A DNA stretch of 64,000 bases from Undibacterium sp. YM2 (GCF_009937975.1 NZ_AP018441.1:868001-932000), one strand, 5' to 3'. Positions 7,551-19,135 are shown, numbered from the stretch's first letter. Notes: a model not told the origin generated them from the sequence alone. A program made the numbers and translations.

Positions 7551-8306
7551 TCAGAAATTACAGAGAGTCAGGTCAAACGGGATATCGTTTTCGTAGGCCT
7601 TGGGCTTCATGTCGCCATCCTGAGACATAAAACGTATCCACAACATATATTTATTCGCAGAGATTTCAGGTATGGCCCCAAGTTCCTGCAGGACATTGAC
7701 GCGCAATAACTGGTAAACCTTGCCTTGCAGCATCTGCTGGTAACTGCCAGCCTGGGCAATGACTTTGGATGTAGAGCCAGATTCGCGCAACAGGCGCAAG
7801 ACTACATTGATGGCATCAAACAGCGGGGCGATAGGGGCAAACCAGGTGCTGATGTCGGCAAAGCGTTTTTCTGCCGAATTTTTTTGCCAGGCATGGTAGC
7901 TGGGCAAGTCAAATTCACAGGCACCGCCCGGGATGATGGTGCGGCCACGTATGCTCATCAGCCATTCATTGTCGCGTATGTTCTGGCCGGTCTTGCCTGT
8001 ACTGGCAACCAGGGCACTGCTGGCACGATCAACGTCATCCAGTACCTTGTCCAGCATTTCTGCCTGTACATTGGGATTGGACTTGAAACTGATGAGTGTG
8101 TGTCTTTGTCTTTCGAGTTCTTGCAAGAGATCGGATTTGAGGTCTGCGCGACCAGCGACTTCCAACATTTCGAAAATGGTGGCAAGGGCGACGTGATGCT
8201 GCATGGGGTCAGACTGATGTAAGAAAAACGTGAATTTTTCGTATAAGTCTTCCAGCCGCAATAACGTGCGAATACGCTCGTTAAAAGGGTATTCGTAAAC
8301 AATCAA
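7551..8306 (-). CDS. zapD: Cell division protein ZapD (DUF1342)
   Basis: ZapD cross-links FtsZ protofilaments in the Z-ring. The 251-residue protein matches the family throughout ([18 protein letters not shown] at the N-terminus, [32 protein letters not shown]). No in-frame ATG or GTG precedes the conserved core before an upstream stop, so the start appears to be TTG at 8306, with an AGGGAA-type ribosome-binding site about eight bases upstream. It lies between coaE (174-bp gap) and yacG (2-bp gap). Confidence 0.9.
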   Translation of the reverse strand: MIVYEYPFNERIRTLLRLEDLYEKFTFFLHQSDPMQHHVALATIFEMLEVAGRADLKSDLLQELERQRHTLISFKSNPNVQAEMLDKVLDDVDRASSALVASTGKTGQNIRDNEWLMSIRGRTIIPGGACEFDLPSYHAWQKNSAEKRFADISTWFAPIAPLFDAINVVLRLLRESGSTSKVIAQAGSYQQMLQGKVYQLLRVNVLQELGAIPEISANKYMLWIRFMSQDGDMKPKAYENDIPFDLTLCNF

Positions 8307-8480
8307 AATAGTTTCCCTGTCAAAATTTGGTGCTCATCAAAGCTGCACATGATTCTGAACCATACTGTGTGAAATTACAAACACCGCGTGCAGATTTCCA
8401 TTATTTTTTTTGTAGGAAAATGTTGCATGCACTGACAATATTCGCTTGCTGATACTGGTGTTTGCATACAGGGACAGTCT

Positions 8481-9116
8481 CTAATGCTTATTTTTTGCCA
8501 GCCCCAGATAGAGCTCATGCAGACGTAAAACTTCTTCACTTATATTTTTAAGGTCGCCATTGTTGACAATGACATCGTCAGCGGCAGCCAGCCTGGCTTG
8601 CCTGCTGGCCTGGTTGCGCATGATGGCCTCTACCTGTTCACGGCTTAACTGGTTGCGTGACATGACGCGCTTGATCTGTGTCTCTTCATCGCAATCAACG
8701 ACCAGGATGCGATCGACGCGCTGTTTCCAGTTACCTGACTCGACCAGCAGCGGTACCACGAAAATACGGTAGTCACCCTTGGCTTGTGCTGCTGCACGCT
8801 CTGTTTCTGTACGTATAAGCGGATGCAATATGGCTTCGAGCTTCAGTTTTTGCGCCGTATCGGCAAACACTAGTTGCCGTATACCAGCCCTGTCCATTGC
8901 ACCATCTGCGGTAATAAATGCATCACCAAATTGCGCACGTATGGCAGGGATAGCCAGACCGCCAGGCGTCGTCAGTTGATGGGCGATCAAGTCGGTATCA
9001 ATGAGTGCCGCGCCCAGTTCACCCAACATATTGGCGACCGTAGTTTTTCCACTGCCTATACCGCCTGTCAGGCCTAGTGAAAAAACAGGCGCATGATTGC
9101 CAGCCATGCCAGCCAT
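8481..9116 (-). CDS. coaE: Dephospho-CoA kinase CoaE
   Basis: Catalyses the last step of coenzyme A synthesis, phosphorylating the 3' hydroxyl of dephospho-CoA. The P-loop GGIGSGKTT is near the N-terminus, and the family motifs DTDLIAH, HPLIR, VVPLLVE and RNQLSREQ follow. The pilD stop overlaps the ATG at 9116 (TGATG), so translation is probably coupled; a GTG three bases upstream and a Met four codons downstream are alternatives. About 211 residues, normal length. The pilD-coaE-zapD-yacG order is conserved in many beta- and gammaproteobacteria. Confidence 0.94.
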   Translation of the reverse strand: MAGMAGNHAPVFSLGLTGGIGSGKTTVANMLGELGAALIDTDLIAHQLTTPGGLAIPAIRAQFGDAFITADGAMDRAGIRQLVFADTAQKLKLEAILHPLIRTETERAAAQAKGDYRIFVVPLLVESGNWKQRVDRILVVDCDEETQIKRVMSRNQLSREQVEAIMRNQASRQARLAAADDVIVNNGDLKNISEEVLRLHELYLGLAKNKH

Positions 9117-9979
9117 CACAAGGTGCTCAGATAGAAATCGACAATTTGTCGGCCCCAGATCAGTGCTATCAAACCTGCGCCAGTCAGGTAGGGTCCAAAG
9201 GGTATTTCTGTTTCCCAGCCAAATTTCTTGGAGATAATTTGTCCTATACCTATGACCGAGCCTACCAGGGTCGATAATAAAACAATAACTGGCAACATGC
9301 TCCAGCCCATCCAGGCCCCAAAGGCTGCCAGTAACTTGAGATCACCGTAGCCAAAGCCAGGTCTGCCACGCAGTTTTTCATAAATCCAGTTGATTGACCA
9401 TAGTGACATGTAGCCGATGGCGGCTCCCAGTACTGCGTCTTTCAAAGTGGCGAAGCCGCCGTAGGCATTCAGCAGCAGGCCCAGCCACATCAAACTCAGG
9501 GTCAGGTCATCCAGCAGCAATTTATGGTCTATGTCGATGAAGGTCATGGCGATCAGAAACCAGACAAAGACCACCGCACTCATGCCCACCACGCCGCTGC
9601 CAAAATGCCAGATCATGCCAGCAGTGAGCAGGCCCGTCAGGGCTTCTATCAATGGATAGCGTACGGAAATTTTGGCTTTGCAGCCCGTGCATTTGCCACC
9701 AATGACGAGGTAGCTGATGATGGGTATATTTTCCAGTTCAGTGATCTTGTGCCCGCAATGCGGGCAGGCAGATCGAGGCAGCATCAGGTCAAACCTGTCC
9801 TGGTGCGGCAATGGCTCCTGCCTTTGCTCTGCGACAAAATTATCCACTTCACGCAGATACATTTTAGGCAGGCGATAAATCACCACGTTCAAAAAACTGC
9901 CTATCAGTAGCCCCAATAGCCCGAAGGCTATTGTGGACAAACCATGCTGCGGACCTGCAAATAAAAACGTCTCAATCAT
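9116..9979 (-). CDS. pilD: Type IV prepilin peptidase / N-methyltransferase PilD
   Basis: A polytopic inner-membrane enzyme that cleaves the leader of type IV prepilins and methylates the new N-terminus. In the N-terminal cytoplasmic loop two CxxC pairs (CPHC and CTGC) form the zinc site of the methyltransferase half. The aspartyl protease residues are seen in [11 protein letters not shown] and [16 protein letters not shown] (GxGD motif). About eight hydrophobic segments; 287 residues, full length. Starts within the pilC stop (ATGA overlap) and ends overlapping coaE. Confidence 0.96.
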   Translation of the reverse strand: MIETFLFAGPQHGLSTIAFGLLGLLIGSFLNVVIYRLPKMYLREVDNFVAEQRQEPLPHQDRFDLMLPRSACPHCGHKITELENIPIISYLVIGGKCTGCKAKISVRYPLIEALTGLLTAGMIWHFGSGVVGMSAVVFVWFLIAMTFIDIDHKLLLDDLTLSLMWLGLLLNAYGGFATLKDAVLGAAIGYMSLWSINWIYEKLRGRPGFGYGDLKLLAAFGAWMGWSMLPVIVLLSTLVGSVIGIGQIISKKFGWETEIPFGPYLTGAGLIALIWGRQIVDFYLSTL

Positions 9980-11211
9980 CCTGCGACCGAACCCATTTTG
10001 AAGATAGGCAAGTACATGGCAACCACCAGGCCACCAATGACCACACCCAAAATCACCATGATGATAGGTTCCATCAGGCTAGACAGGGCAGCGACGGCTT
10101 CATCGACTTCATCTTCATAAAAGTCAGCAACTTTGCCCAGCATTTGATCAAGCGCACCGGATTCCTCACCAATTGCCACCATTTGCGTGACCATGGAAGG
10201 AAATACATTGGCGTTCTGCATGGCAACTGTCAGGCTGGTACCAGTGCTGACTTCGGTTTGAATTTTGATGGTTGCGTCAAGATAGACGGCATTACCGGCA
10301 GCGCCACCAACCGAATCCAGGGATTCAACCAAAGGCACACCAGCGGCAAACATGGTGGCCAGCGTGCGCGTCCAGCGTGCTATGGTTGCTTTTTTTATCA
10401 CGTCGCCAAAAATCGGTGCCTGTAACAGAGCTCTATCCATGAATTGTTGCATCTTCAGGGAGCGACGCCATGTCTGGAAAAAGAAGTAGATACTGCCAAA
10501 CAGTCCGCCAAAGATGATGTACCAGTATTTAACGAAATTGTCCGAAATGTTCATGACGATCAGGGTAGGTGCTGGCAATTCTGCACCAAAGCTGCTGAAA
10601 GCCTGCTTAAACGCTGGCACCACCCAGATCATGATAACCGCGGTCACGATGAAAGCGATGCCCAGAATGGCGATAGGGTAAGTCAGCGCTGACTTGATCT
10701 TGGCCTTGATGGCCATGGTTTTTTCTTTGTAGATGGCCAGACGGGTCAGCAAATCTTCCAGGATACCGGCTTGTTCACCTGCACCCACGAGATTGCAGAA
10801 CAGCGGGTCAAAATATAAAGGGAACTTGCGGAAAGCTGCGTTCAGGCTGGTACCGGTTTCAACGTCACCACGGATGTCCTGCAGTAATTTCGAGACTGAA
10901 GGGTTGCTGTGGCCTTTGGATACAATATCAAAAGACTGCAGTAGCGGTACGCCTGCCTTCATCATCGTTGCCAGCTGACGGGTAAACAGAGTGATGTCTT
11001 TATCAGTAATCGCCTTGCCGGAGGTGTAATTCTTCTTTTTTAATTTGGTAACCAGGATACCTTGTCTGCGCAGGGTGGCATTGACGATGGCTTCACCACC
11101 AGCGCGCGTTTCGCCCCTGACGACCTTGCCAAACTTGTCCTTGCCTTCCCAGGCATATAGTTGCTCTTTGGGTTGCCCTGATTTTGCTGATTTTGCCAGA
11201 TTGGTTGCCAT
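9976..11211 (-). CDS. pilC: Type IV pilus inner-membrane platform protein PilC
   Basis: The polytopic GspF/PilC-family platform that couples the PilB and PilT motors to pilin assembly. 411 residues with two tandem T2SSF domains (FTRQLATMMKAGVPLLQSFDI and its repeat WTRTLATMFAAGVPLVESLDSV). Transmembrane segments lie near 175-200, 225-245 and at the C-terminus (PIIMVILGVVIGGLVVAMYLPIF). It lies 15 bases after pilB and overlaps pilD by four bases. Confidence 0.96.
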   Translation of the reverse strand: MATNLAKSAKSGQPKEQLYAWEGKDKFGKVVRGETRAGGEAIVNATLRRQGILVTKLKKKNYTSGKAITDKDITLFTRQLATMMKAGVPLLQSFDIVSKGHSNPSVSKLLQDIRGDVETGTSLNAAFRKFPLYFDPLFCNLVGAGEQAGILEDLLTRLAIYKEKTMAIKAKIKSALTYPIAILGIAFIVTAVIMIWVVPAFKQAFSSFGAELPAPTLIVMNISDNFVKYWYIIFGGLFGSIYFFFQTWRRSLKMQQFMDRALLQAPIFGDVIKKATIARWTRTLATMFAAGVPLVESLDSVGGAAGNAVYLDATIKIQTEVSTGTSLTVAMQNANVFPSMVTQMVAIGEESGALDQMLGKVADFYEDEVDEAVAALSSLMEPIIMVILGVVIGGLVVAMYLPIFKMGSVAG

Positions 11212-11226
11212 ATTAATTTTCTCTTA

Positions 11227-12954
11227 TTATTCGTTGGTACATCCGAGGACTTCCTCGAGGCTGGTCAGTCCCTGTCTGACTTTCATTAATCCGGATTGCC
11301 GCAAATTCCTGATGCCTTCGCGCTGCGCCTGTTCTTCAATATCAAGAGCGCTGGCGCTGGCCAGAATCAGGCGTTCTATCGATTCCGAGATAGGCATTAA
11401 CTGGTAGATACCGACACGGCCTTTGTAACCGCCGCCGTTGCAACGTTCACAGCCTACCGGGCCATACGGTTTCCATGTGCCATCCAGATCATCATCCTTG
11501 AAGCCGGCTGCCAGCAAGACTTCATCCAGAATATCAACAGGTTTTTTACAGGTGCATAAACGGCGTGCCAGCCTTTGCGCCGTAATCAGAATGACAGAGG
11601 AAGCAATATTGAACGGTGCCACACCCATGTTCATCAGACGGGTCAGGGTGGCCGGTGCATCATTCGTATGCAGGGTAGAAAATACCATGTGACCAGTTTG
11701 CGCAGCCTTGATCGCAATATCGGCAGTTTCCAGGTCGCGAATCTCACCCACCATGATGACGTCTGGATCCTGACGCAAGAATGATTTCAGGGCAGCCGCA
11801 AAGGTCAGGCCCGCCTTGTCATTGACGTTAACCTGGTTAACACCCGGCAAGTTGATCTCCGCCGGATCTTCGGCAGTAGAGATATTAATGCCGGGTTTAT
11901 TAATAACATTGAGACAGGTGTACAGAGAAACGGTTTTACCCGAACCCGTAGGTCCTGTCACCAGCACCATGCCGTAAGGGCGTTGAATCGCATCCAGCAG
12001 GATGGCTTTATGATCGGGGTCGTAGCCTAGGGCATCAATACCCATCTGCGCCTGGGAGCCGTCCAGAATACGCATAACGATCTTTTCACCGAACAGGGTG
12101 GGTAGAGTACTCACACGAAAGTCGATGGATTTACTGGCGGATAACTGCAATTTCATCCGGCCATCTTGCGGAATACGTTTTTCCGAAATGTCGAGTTTGG
12201 AGATAACCTTGATACGGGACGACAGTTTGTCCTTGATGGCCAGTGGCGGCTGCGCTATTTCACGGAGCTCGCCATCCACCCGGAAGCGTATGCGGTAAAA
12301 TTTTTCAAAGGGTTCGAAATGCAAGTCTGATGCGCCAAGATTAATGGCATCAACCAGCATTTTTTGCAGGAATTTTACGACCGGTGCATCATCAATTTCA
12401 GCGGTCTGCGCCTCGGCAGCAGCCGCACCCAGATCCTCTTCCTTGAATTCCAGATCAAACTCATCGCCTCCAATTTCATTCAGGCTTTGCTCGGAAGATT
12501 TACCCAGCTTATCCAGCAATTTAACCAGAGCATCGTGCTGCACGATGATAATGTCTATGCCCAGACCGGTCTGGAACTTGACCTGATCGAGGGCGGAGTT
12601 GTTGGTTGGGTCAGAGATCGCCAGGGATACTTTATTACCTTTTTTGGCAATAGCAATCAGGCGCTGCGATTGCATGAGTTTTTGATCGACCAGTTTTTCG
12701 GGGATCAGGGACTCATTGATCAATGATAAATCCAGCAAGGGATAGCCAAAAGCATCCGAACAGAAGGTGGCAAGGTCGCGCGCGCTAACCGTGCCGCTCT
12801 GCGTCAGGGCATCAATAAAACCGGTTTTGTCTGTCTGCGCTTTTTTACTGACAGTTTCAACCTGGGCTGCAGTCAATAAATTGGCCTGCGTCAACGCTCT
12901 TGCCAAGCCAGAGCTTGGCATCTGGGATGCTGAATTTGGTAAGACTGCGGACAT
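11227..12954 (-). CDS. pilB: Type IV pilus assembly ATPase PilB
   Basis: Cytoplasmic hexameric ATPase powering pilus extension. Start placed at ATG 12954 (MSAVLPNSASQMPSS), giving 575 residues; a longer in-frame extension to 13008 is not family-like. The N-terminal MshEN domain covers about 1-150 and the ATPase core follows: Walker A GPTGSGKT, Asp box, Walker B IMVGEIRDLETADIA and His box. The C-terminal zinc motif of the PilB/GspE group is present (CTCKKP and CERCNGGGYKGR). First gene of a pilB-pilC-pilD-coaE-zapD-yacG run on the minus strand. Confidence 0.96.
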   Translation of the reverse strand: MSAVLPNSASQMPSSGLARALTQANLLTAAQVETVSKKAQTDKTGFIDALTQSGTVSARDLATFCSDAFGYPLLDLSLINESLIPEKLVDQKLMQSQRLIAIAKKGNKVSLAISDPTNNSALDQVKFQTGLGIDIIIVQHDALVKLLDKLGKSSEQSLNEIGGDEFDLEFKEEDLGAAAAEAQTAEIDDAPVVKFLQKMLVDAINLGASDLHFEPFEKFYRIRFRVDGELREIAQPPLAIKDKLSSRIKVISKLDISEKRIPQDGRMKLQLSASKSIDFRVSTLPTLFGEKIVMRILDGSQAQMGIDALGYDPDHKAILLDAIQRPYGMVLVTGPTGSGKTVSLYTCLNVINKPGINISTAEDPAEINLPGVNQVNVNDKAGLTFAAALKSFLRQDPDVIMVGEIRDLETADIAIKAAQTGHMVFSTLHTNDAPATLTRLMNMGVAPFNIASSVILITAQRLARRLCTCKKPVDILDEVLLAAGFKDDDLDGTWKPYGPVGCERCNGGGYKGRVGIYQLMPISESIERLILASASALDIEEQAQREGIRNLRQSGLMKVRQGLTSLEEVLGCTNE

Positions 12955-13278
12955 AGGATCTTTTGAGTAAAATTTGCCAATACAATCAGTTGCCTTAGGA
13001 TAATGCAACTAAGCCTGTTATTTGTAAAGTCGTTCCCCAGCGTAGAGGCCGGGGAATGGGCAAAAAATGCAGTACTGTTACAACTGCATCGAGTTTTAAA
13101 TCTATCTGCTAATGACGACAAAGATTTGCAGCTTCTTTACTCTGTATAGAATGTTTTCCGGTAAATTGCCACGCCGGATTTATCAGTCTTTTGTTTCCGG
13201 CGTACCACATGGATTTTAAGCAGGGATGTGACCTTGCTCAATTTTGTAACAATCTGTTAAATCCACGAATTTGTCGAT
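12955..13278. other. 324-bp gap between ispB and pilB
   Basis: No gene found. It should hold the end of ispB transcription and the pilB promoter, both reading to the left. On the minus strand a weak TTGCAT-N17-TTGTAT pair lies about 15-45 bases ahead of the pilB start. A short dyad (TTCCCC 13033-13038, GGGGAA 13051-13056) is present. No T-tailed terminator seen. Confidence 0.5.
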
Positions 13279-14259
13279 TTAATGATTCCTTCCGACGGCG
13301 AAGGCGCAAAGCTTGATCATGGCCTGTTTATACTGATTGTCTGGCCAGTTCGAAATGGCTGTTGCGGCACGCTCTGCAGCTTTCACGGCCTCATTTTGAG
13401 TATATGCGAGAGCACCTGATTGCGTAATTGCAGCCAGTATGGCATCAAATTTGGATTCGTCACCGTTTTCTATGCAAGCGCGTACCAGCTCGCGCTCTTC
13501 TGCCGAGCCATTTTTCATCAGGTAGATCAAAGGCAGGGTAGGCTTGCCTTCGCGCAAGTCATCGCCCACGTTCTTGCCTATATCCTCGGCATTGCCAGAA
13601 TAATCAAGAACGTCATCAATCAGTTGAAAAGCAGTCCCCAAAGACCGGCCATATTCGCCTGCGGCTTCGATTTCCGTCTGATTGGCACCCGCAATGAGGG
13701 CGCCAATTTCTGCTGCTGCCTCAAACAGTTTGGCTGTTTTTGAGCGTATCACCTGCAGGTAACGTTCTTCAGTTACGTCAGGGTCATGCATATTCAATAA
13801 CTGCAAAACCTCGCCCTCAGCAATGACATTCGTCGCATCAGCCAGGATTTGCATGATTTGCATGCTGTTGATGGACACCATCATCTGAAAGGCACGTGAA
13901 TACAAAAAGTCACCCACCAATACCGAAGCCGCATTGCCAAACAGGGCATTGGCGGTCTTGCGGCCACGGCGCATGGATGACTCATCCACCACGTCATCAT
14001 GCAGCAGGGTCGCGGTATGGATGAATTCGACAATGGCGGCCAGTTCATGATGATGCTTGCCTTGATACTGAAAGGCATTGGCTACCAGCAAGACCAGTAC
14101 CGGGCGTATGCGCTTGCCACCGGCGCTAATGATGTATTCGGCGATCTGGTTGACCAAGGCAACTTCAGAATGCAATTTGTTGCGGATTACCTGATTTACT
14201 TCGCCCATATCGGCGGCGATCAGTTCAGTGATAGGGTTTTGGTTGTTTGTGGCAGACAA
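13279..14259 (-). CDS. ispB: Polyprenyl diphosphate synthase (octaprenyl type, IspB)
   Basis: Trans-isoprenyl diphosphate synthase making the ubiquinone side chain from IPP and an allylic primer. Both Asp-rich motifs are intact: LLHDDVVDESSMRRG (first, DDxxD type) and QLIDDVLDYSG (second), with GGKRIRPVL near the N-terminus. 326 residues. Divergent from rplU, the usual Burkholderiales arrangement. Chain length cannot be read from sequence. Confidence 0.93.
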   Translation of the reverse strand: MSATNNQNPITELIAADMGEVNQVIRNKLHSEVALVNQIAEYIISAGGKRIRPVLVLLVANAFQYQGKHHHELAAIVEFIHTATLLHDDVVDESSMRRGRKTANALFGNAASVLVGDFLYSRAFQMMVSINSMQIMQILADATNVIAEGEVLQLLNMHDPDVTEERYLQVIRSKTAKLFEAAAEIGALIAGANQTEIEAAGEYGRSLGTAFQLIDDVLDYSGNAEDIGKNVGDDLREGKPTLPLIYLMKNGSAEERELVRACIENGDESKFDAILAAITQSGALAYTQNEAVKAAERAATAISNWPDNQYKQAMIKLCAFAVGRNH

Positions 14260-14414
14260 GGGGGAACCTGCATAAAAATCCGGGATGACCGCGATTATAC
14301 GATGCAGAGCTGCTTATTTGCTTGAATTGCACCAGTTCTCTTGCGCTTAGTCCATTTCCCAGCAGCCAATTGCCCGTTTACCATGGCTTTGCTGAAAAAA
14401 TATGCAAATAGTCT

Positions 14415-14443
14415 TTGACGCGTTTCACGGGATTATGTACAAT
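14415..14443 (+). promoter_or_regulatory. Sigma-70 promoter of rplU-rpmA
   Basis: TTGACG (14415-14420), a 17-bp spacer, TACAAT (14438-14443). This near-consensus pair suits a ribosomal protein operon. The start should fall near 14450, leaving about 73 nt of leader before the rplU ATG. Confidence 0.75.
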
Positions 14444-14522
14444 TTGGGGTTTTCCCGACTTCCCGGATGTATTTTTGTCTGGCGGGGAGAAAATCCCTAA
14501 TTTTTATTTGATGAGGTTTCAC

Positions 14523-14834
14523 ATGTACGCGGTCATAAAAACCGGTGGCAAACAATATAAAGTTGTCGCTGGTGAAAAACTTAAAGTAGAACAGATACCT
14601 GCAGACATTGGCTCCGAAATCACCATTGATCAAGTGCTCGCATTGGGCGCTGGCGAGACCATTAAGTTTGGTGCTCCATTGGTCGCAGGTGCTACGGTGC
14701 TGGCTAAGGTTGTAGATCACGGTCGTCACGACAAAGTGCGCATTTTCAAAATGCGTCGTCGTAAGCACTATCAGAAACGTCAAGGCCATCGCCAAAACTA
14801 CACTGAATTGCAAATCGTTTCTATCAACGGCTAA
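14523..14834 (+). CDS. rplU: 50S ribosomal protein L21
   Basis: A 103-residue primary 23S rRNA-binding protein of the large subunit. Start ATG 14523 is chosen from GAGG at 14513-14516 and the canonical [14 protein letters not shown] beginning; the frame is open further upstream only by chance. The basic [19 protein letters not shown] motif is the L21 signature. First gene of the rplU-rpmA operon, 49 bases ahead of rpmA. Confidence 0.98.
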   Translation: MYAVIKTGGKQYKVVAGEKLKVEQIPADIGSEITIDQVLALGAGETIKFGAPLVAGATVLAKVVDHGRHDKVRIFKMRRRKHYQKRQGHRQNYTELQIVSING

Positions 14835-14883
14835 TCCGTAGATCAGTAATCAATCTACCTGTAATCTGTAAGGAGCTAATAAA

Positions 14884-15153
14884 ATGGCACACAAAAAAGG
14901 CGGCGGCACCACGCGCAACGGTCGTGACTCAGAATCGAAACGCCTTGGCGTTAAAGTTTACGGCGGCCAAACTATCAATGCTGGCGGCATCATCATTCGT
15001 CAACGCGGCACACGCGTACACGCTGGTGAAAACGTAGGCATGGGCAAAGATCACACTCTGTTCGCCCTGGTTAACGGCAAAGTACAATTCGCGATCAAAG
15101 GTGCCAACAAGCACCAGTACGCAATTGTTGTTGCAGACACAGCAGCAGCGTAA
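14884..15153 (+). CDS. rpmA: 50S ribosomal protein L27
   Basis: An 89-residue protein near the peptidyl transferase centre. Starts [20 protein letters not shown], the bacterial form with no Firmicute-type cleavable leader. A TAAGGAG ribosome-binding site is just ahead. Followed by a strong terminator at 15196-15225. Confidence 0.98.
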   Translation: MAHKKGGGTTRNGRDSESKRLGVKVYGGQTINAGGIIIRQRGTRVHAGENVGMGKDHTLFALVNGKVQFAIKGANKHQYAIVVADTAAA

Positions 15154-15195
15154 TGCATTGAAGTAATTCAAAGCAGGGCGCAAGCCAGTATGATG

Positions 15196-15225
15196 AAAAG
15201 GCTCTGCCATCGGTAGGGCCTTTTT
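15196..15225 (+). terminator. Rho-independent terminator after rpmA
   Basis: AAAAGGCTCTGCC (15196-15208), loop ATC, GGTAGGGCCTTTT: a 13-bp stem with two G-U pairs, ending in five T. Confidence 0.88.
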
Positions 15226-15397
15226 AGTTGGATCAATCTCCGATTCAGCTCATTGCGGCAATCCCTTACCCGCAAGCTCACCTCTCCGTAAGCAACAGCC
15301 TGCATGGGCAGTTTGATGCTAGCCCTTTTAATTTGAAGAAATCCTGTATAAATTTATTGTTCCATCAGGTTACAAAAATTTATACAAGCTTTTTTAG

Positions 15398-16519
<1,122 letters not shown>

Positions 16520-16522
16520 TAG

Positions 16523-16549
16523 AAAACCTGGTGAAAACCAGGTTTTTTT
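16523..16549 (+). terminator. Rho-independent terminator after obgE
   Basis: AAAACCTGGT (16523-16532), loop GAAA, ACCAGGTTTT (16537-16546) followed by further T. Begins four bases after the obgE stop. Confidence 0.9.
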
Positions 16550-16823
16550 ACGCCTGCCACCAACTACCCATTCCAACTACTCATTAATTGATCACCAGTT
16601 GTTGTTCATCAAGCGCACCGTCTCCTTGAGGATGGAAAATGAATGATGATTTTAACATTGAAATAATTTCTTTTTAATAATGAAAATCTCATAAAAAGTA
16701 GAATATAGCTTTTAAATGTGAATTAAATTTAGATTGCAACGATAGTATCCATATAAAGTATAATTTTGATTTGTTTGCCGCTTTCATGTGGCAGCCTCGC
16801 CAAATCATATCCGTATTCATTTT
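16550..16823. other. AT-rich gap ahead of proB
   Basis: No gene. The stretch 16630-16770 is distinctly AT-rich against its neighbours and leads into the proB promoter. Confidence 0.5.
16734..16764 (+). promoter_or_regulatory. Probable proB promoter
   Basis: A perfect -10 TATAAT (16759-16764) with a TTGCAA (16734-16739) upstream at a long 19-bp spacing. The predicted start is near 16771. Confidence 0.5.
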
Positions 16824-17942
16824 ATGCAATCTGTCATTCAGCAAGCAAAGCGCCTGATCATCAAAGTAGGTTCGTCTCTGGTCACCAATGATGGCAAGGG
16901 CCTGGACAAGCAAGCCATCGCCAGGTGGGCTGCCCAGATCGCTGGCCTGCGTGCCATGGGCAAGGAAGTCGTGCTGGTCAGTTCTGGTGCCATTGCCGAA
17001 GGGCGGCAGCGCCTGGGTTTTGAAAAACGGCCAACCGCCATCCATGAATTGCAGGCCTGTGCTGCGGTAGGCCAGATGGGTCTGGCGCAAATTTACGAAA
17101 GCAGCTTTCGTGAACACCAGCTAGGCACGGCACAAATCTTATTGACGCATGCCGACCTGGCCGACCGTGAACGCTACCTGAATGCGCGTTCCACCCTGTT
17201 TACCTTGCTGCGTCTGGGCATCGTTCCCATCATCAATGAAAATGACACTGTGGTCACGGATGAAATCAAGTTTGGTGACAATGACACCCTGGGAGCCCTG
17301 GTTGCCAATCTGATCGAAGCCGACGCCTTGATCATCCTGACTGACCAAAAAGGCCTGTATACCGCTGACCCACGCAAAGACCCGGATGCCACTTTCGTCC
17401 ATGAAGCCAGGGCAGGTGATTTGGCTCTGGAAGCCATGGCTGGTGGTGCCGGATCAAGTCTGGGCAGTGGTGGCATGCTGACCAAGATACTCGCAGCAAA
17501 GCGCGGCGCACGTTCTGGTGCCCATACCGTCATCGCCTGGGGGCGTGAAGACAATGTCTTGCTGCGCCTGGCGCAAGGTGAGGCCATAGGGACACAATTG
17601 ATTTCACAAATGGCGCCAGTGGCAGCGCGCAAGCAATGGATGATGGATCATCTGCAAACCCTGGGCCAAGTCGTGCTGGATGCAGGTGCAGTGCAAAAAC
17701 TCACGCGTGAAGGCAAGTCCCTGCTGCCCATAGGTGTGCTGGATGTACGTGGGGAATTCAGCCGTGGTGCAGTAGTCACGCTTTGCGACGAAGCGGGGGC
17801 ACCGGTGGCCAGGGGACTGATTAATTATTCAAGTGCTGATGCACGCCGTATCAAGCGCCATGCTTCTTCTGAAATTGCATCCATACTTGGCTTTGTTGAA
17901 GAGTCTGAGCTGATACACCGCGACAACCTGGTTCTGTTGTAA
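16824..17942 (+). CDS. proB: Glutamate 5-kinase ProB
   Basis: First step of proline synthesis, ATP-dependent phosphorylation of glutamate. Start ATG 16824 ([20 protein letters not shown]) is preferred to the GTG at 16788; no clear ribosome-binding site precedes either. An amino acid kinase domain covers about 1-255 ([40 protein letters not shown]), and a C-terminal PUA domain about 280-360. 372 residues. proB-CNP1-rppH-proS after obgE is a conserved Burkholderiales order; proA is not in this window. Confidence 0.95.
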   Translation: MQSVIQQAKRLIIKVGSSLVTNDGKGLDKQAIARWAAQIAGLRAMGKEVVLVSSGAIAEGRQRLGFEKRPTAIHELQACAAVGQMGLAQIYESSFREHQLGTAQILLTHADLADRERYLNARSTLFTLLRLGIVPIINENDTVVTDEIKFGDNDTLGALVANLIEADALIILTDQKGLYTADPRKDPDATFVHEARAGDLALEAMAGGAGSSLGSGGMLTKILAAKRGARSGAHTVIAWGREDNVLLRLAQGEAIGTQLISQMAPVAARKQWMMDHLQTLGQVVLDAGAVQKLTREGKSLLPIGVLDVRGEFSRGAVVTLCDEAGAPVARGLINYSSADARRIKRHASSEIASILGFVEESELIHRDNLVLL

Positions 17943-17962
17943 ATAGAATATAAAACCGGGCA

Positions 17963-18003
17963 AAAAAAGGGCTGGATCTGAATTGATCCGGCCCCATTTT
18001 TTG
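17963..18003. terminator. Bidirectional terminator between proB and the CNP1-like gene
   Basis: GGGCTGGATC (17970-17979), 6-base loop, GATCCGGCCC (17986-17995). Flanked by seven A on the left (T run for the minus strand) and six T on the right, so it can stop both convergent genes. Confidence 0.88.
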
Positions 18004-18025
18004 TACATCTTGCCAAGGAATCAGA

Positions 18026-18541
18026 TTAGTAATACGAAGATTTCTTACCTCGCAATTTATCCAGCAAGACATTGGCCTTGCCAGCGATGGTTTTACCCTC
18101 GCAAAAATACTCAGAGAACAAGGTGGCATGCTGCTTGTTGGCACCGGTATTGGAGATCATGTCCCATTGATTGCGGCGGGAACGTGACCACGTACCATCA
18201 GGGCGGCCAAAGGCATACAGCTTGACTTCATAGGTCTGGCAACGCAGGCCTTCATAACTGATGTTTTTAGCGCCGCCTGCGCTGGTGGCAACCAGGCTGT
18301 AGCGTATGGTGCCATCTGCTGCTACGGTCAGCGATTTGGTATCAATCGCGAAAGACTGGCTCGGGCTCTTGTAGAAATTCAAGAGATTTTCAGCCTTCGG
18401 TGCCTCTGGCAATTGCAGGGCGACTTCGCGCCACTCCTTGTCTTCTTCCTCTTCGTCTGCAGCAAAAGCCTGGCTGACAGGCAGCAAGGCCAGACCGATG
18501 ATGGCGAGATGGGGGAGATAGCGTAGTTTTTTATTCAACAT
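18026..18541 (-). CDS. CNP1-like family secreted protein
   Basis: A 171-residue protein with a signal peptide (LAIIGLALLPVSQAFA, cut expected after AFA near residue 27) and an acidic DEEEEDKEWRE start to the mature part. Matches the CNP1-like family, named after a Neisseria/cryptic plasmid-type protein and found mainly in betaproteobacteria; function unknown. Two Cys (LRCQTYEV and EYFCEG) could form a disulfide. It lies 3 bases after the rppH stop on the same strand, so it is probably the second gene of an rppH transcript. Confidence 0.75.
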   Translation of the reverse strand: MLNKKLRYLPHLAIIGLALLPVSQAFAADEEEEDKEWREVALQLPEAPKAENLLNFYKSPSQSFAIDTKSLTVAADGTIRYSLVATSAGGAKNISYEGLRCQTYEVKLYAFGRPDGTWSRSRRNQWDMISNTGANKQHATLFSEYFCEGKTIAGKANVLLDKLRGKKSSYY

Positions 18542-18544
18542 AAA

Positions 18545-19135
18545 TTATTTGGATTCTTCCGGCTCGGTTTTCTTGCAATCCTGATTTTTTTGCGCCTGCT
18601 GTGTTTGTTGCGACTGTTGCTGATTGCGCAAATAGCGGCTGCGGTTGGAGTTGGGATGCTCGGTGCGGTGCACATAGCGCGACAATTCCTGCAAAGCCAG
18701 CTGGTAAACACCGCGCTTGAACTCAATCACCACGTCCAGAGGCACCCAATAGTCGTGCCAACGCCAGGCATCGAATTCAGGATGCGTGCTGGCGCGCAGA
18801 TTGACATCGCAATCGCGGCCTATCATGCGCAACAAAAACCAGATCTGTTTTTGCCCGCGATAATGCCCGCGAATTTCACGCTTGATAAAATGATCCGGCA
18901 CTTCATAGCGCAGCCAGTCACGGGTACGCCCTATGACTTTGACGTGCTCAGGTAGCAAGCCGGTTTCTTCTTCGAGTTCGCGGAACATGGCCTGCTCCGG
19001 AGACTCACCATATTTAATGCCACCCTGGGGAAATTGCCAGGAATGCTCGCGCACCCTTTTCCCCCACCAGACTTCATTGTTGGCGTTTAGCAAAATTATG
19101 CCAACGTTAGGGCGAAAGCCTTCACGATCCAGCAT
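18545..19135 (-). CDS. rppH: RNA pyrophosphohydrolase RppH
   Basis: Nudix enzyme removing 5' pyrophosphate from mRNA, which starts RNase E-dependent decay. Start ATG 19135 has GAGG seven bases upstream and gives the canonical [13 protein letters not shown]; an ATG at 19147 is less likely. Nudix box [11 protein letters not shown] followed by RELEEETGL. The extra C-terminal tail (about residues 150-196) is Gln/Asn/Lys-rich and low complexity, as often seen in Burkholderiales RppH. Divergent from proS. Confidence 0.94.
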   Translation of the reverse strand: MLDREGFRPNVGIILLNANNEVWWGKRVREHSWQFPQGGIKYGESPEQAMFRELEEETGLLPEHVKVIGRTRDWLRYEVPDHFIKREIRGHYRGQKQIWFLLRMIGRDCDVNLRASTHPEFDAWRWHDYWVPLDVVIEFKRGVYQLALQELSRYVHRTEHPNSNRSRYLRNQQQSQQTQQAQKNQDCKKTEPEESK

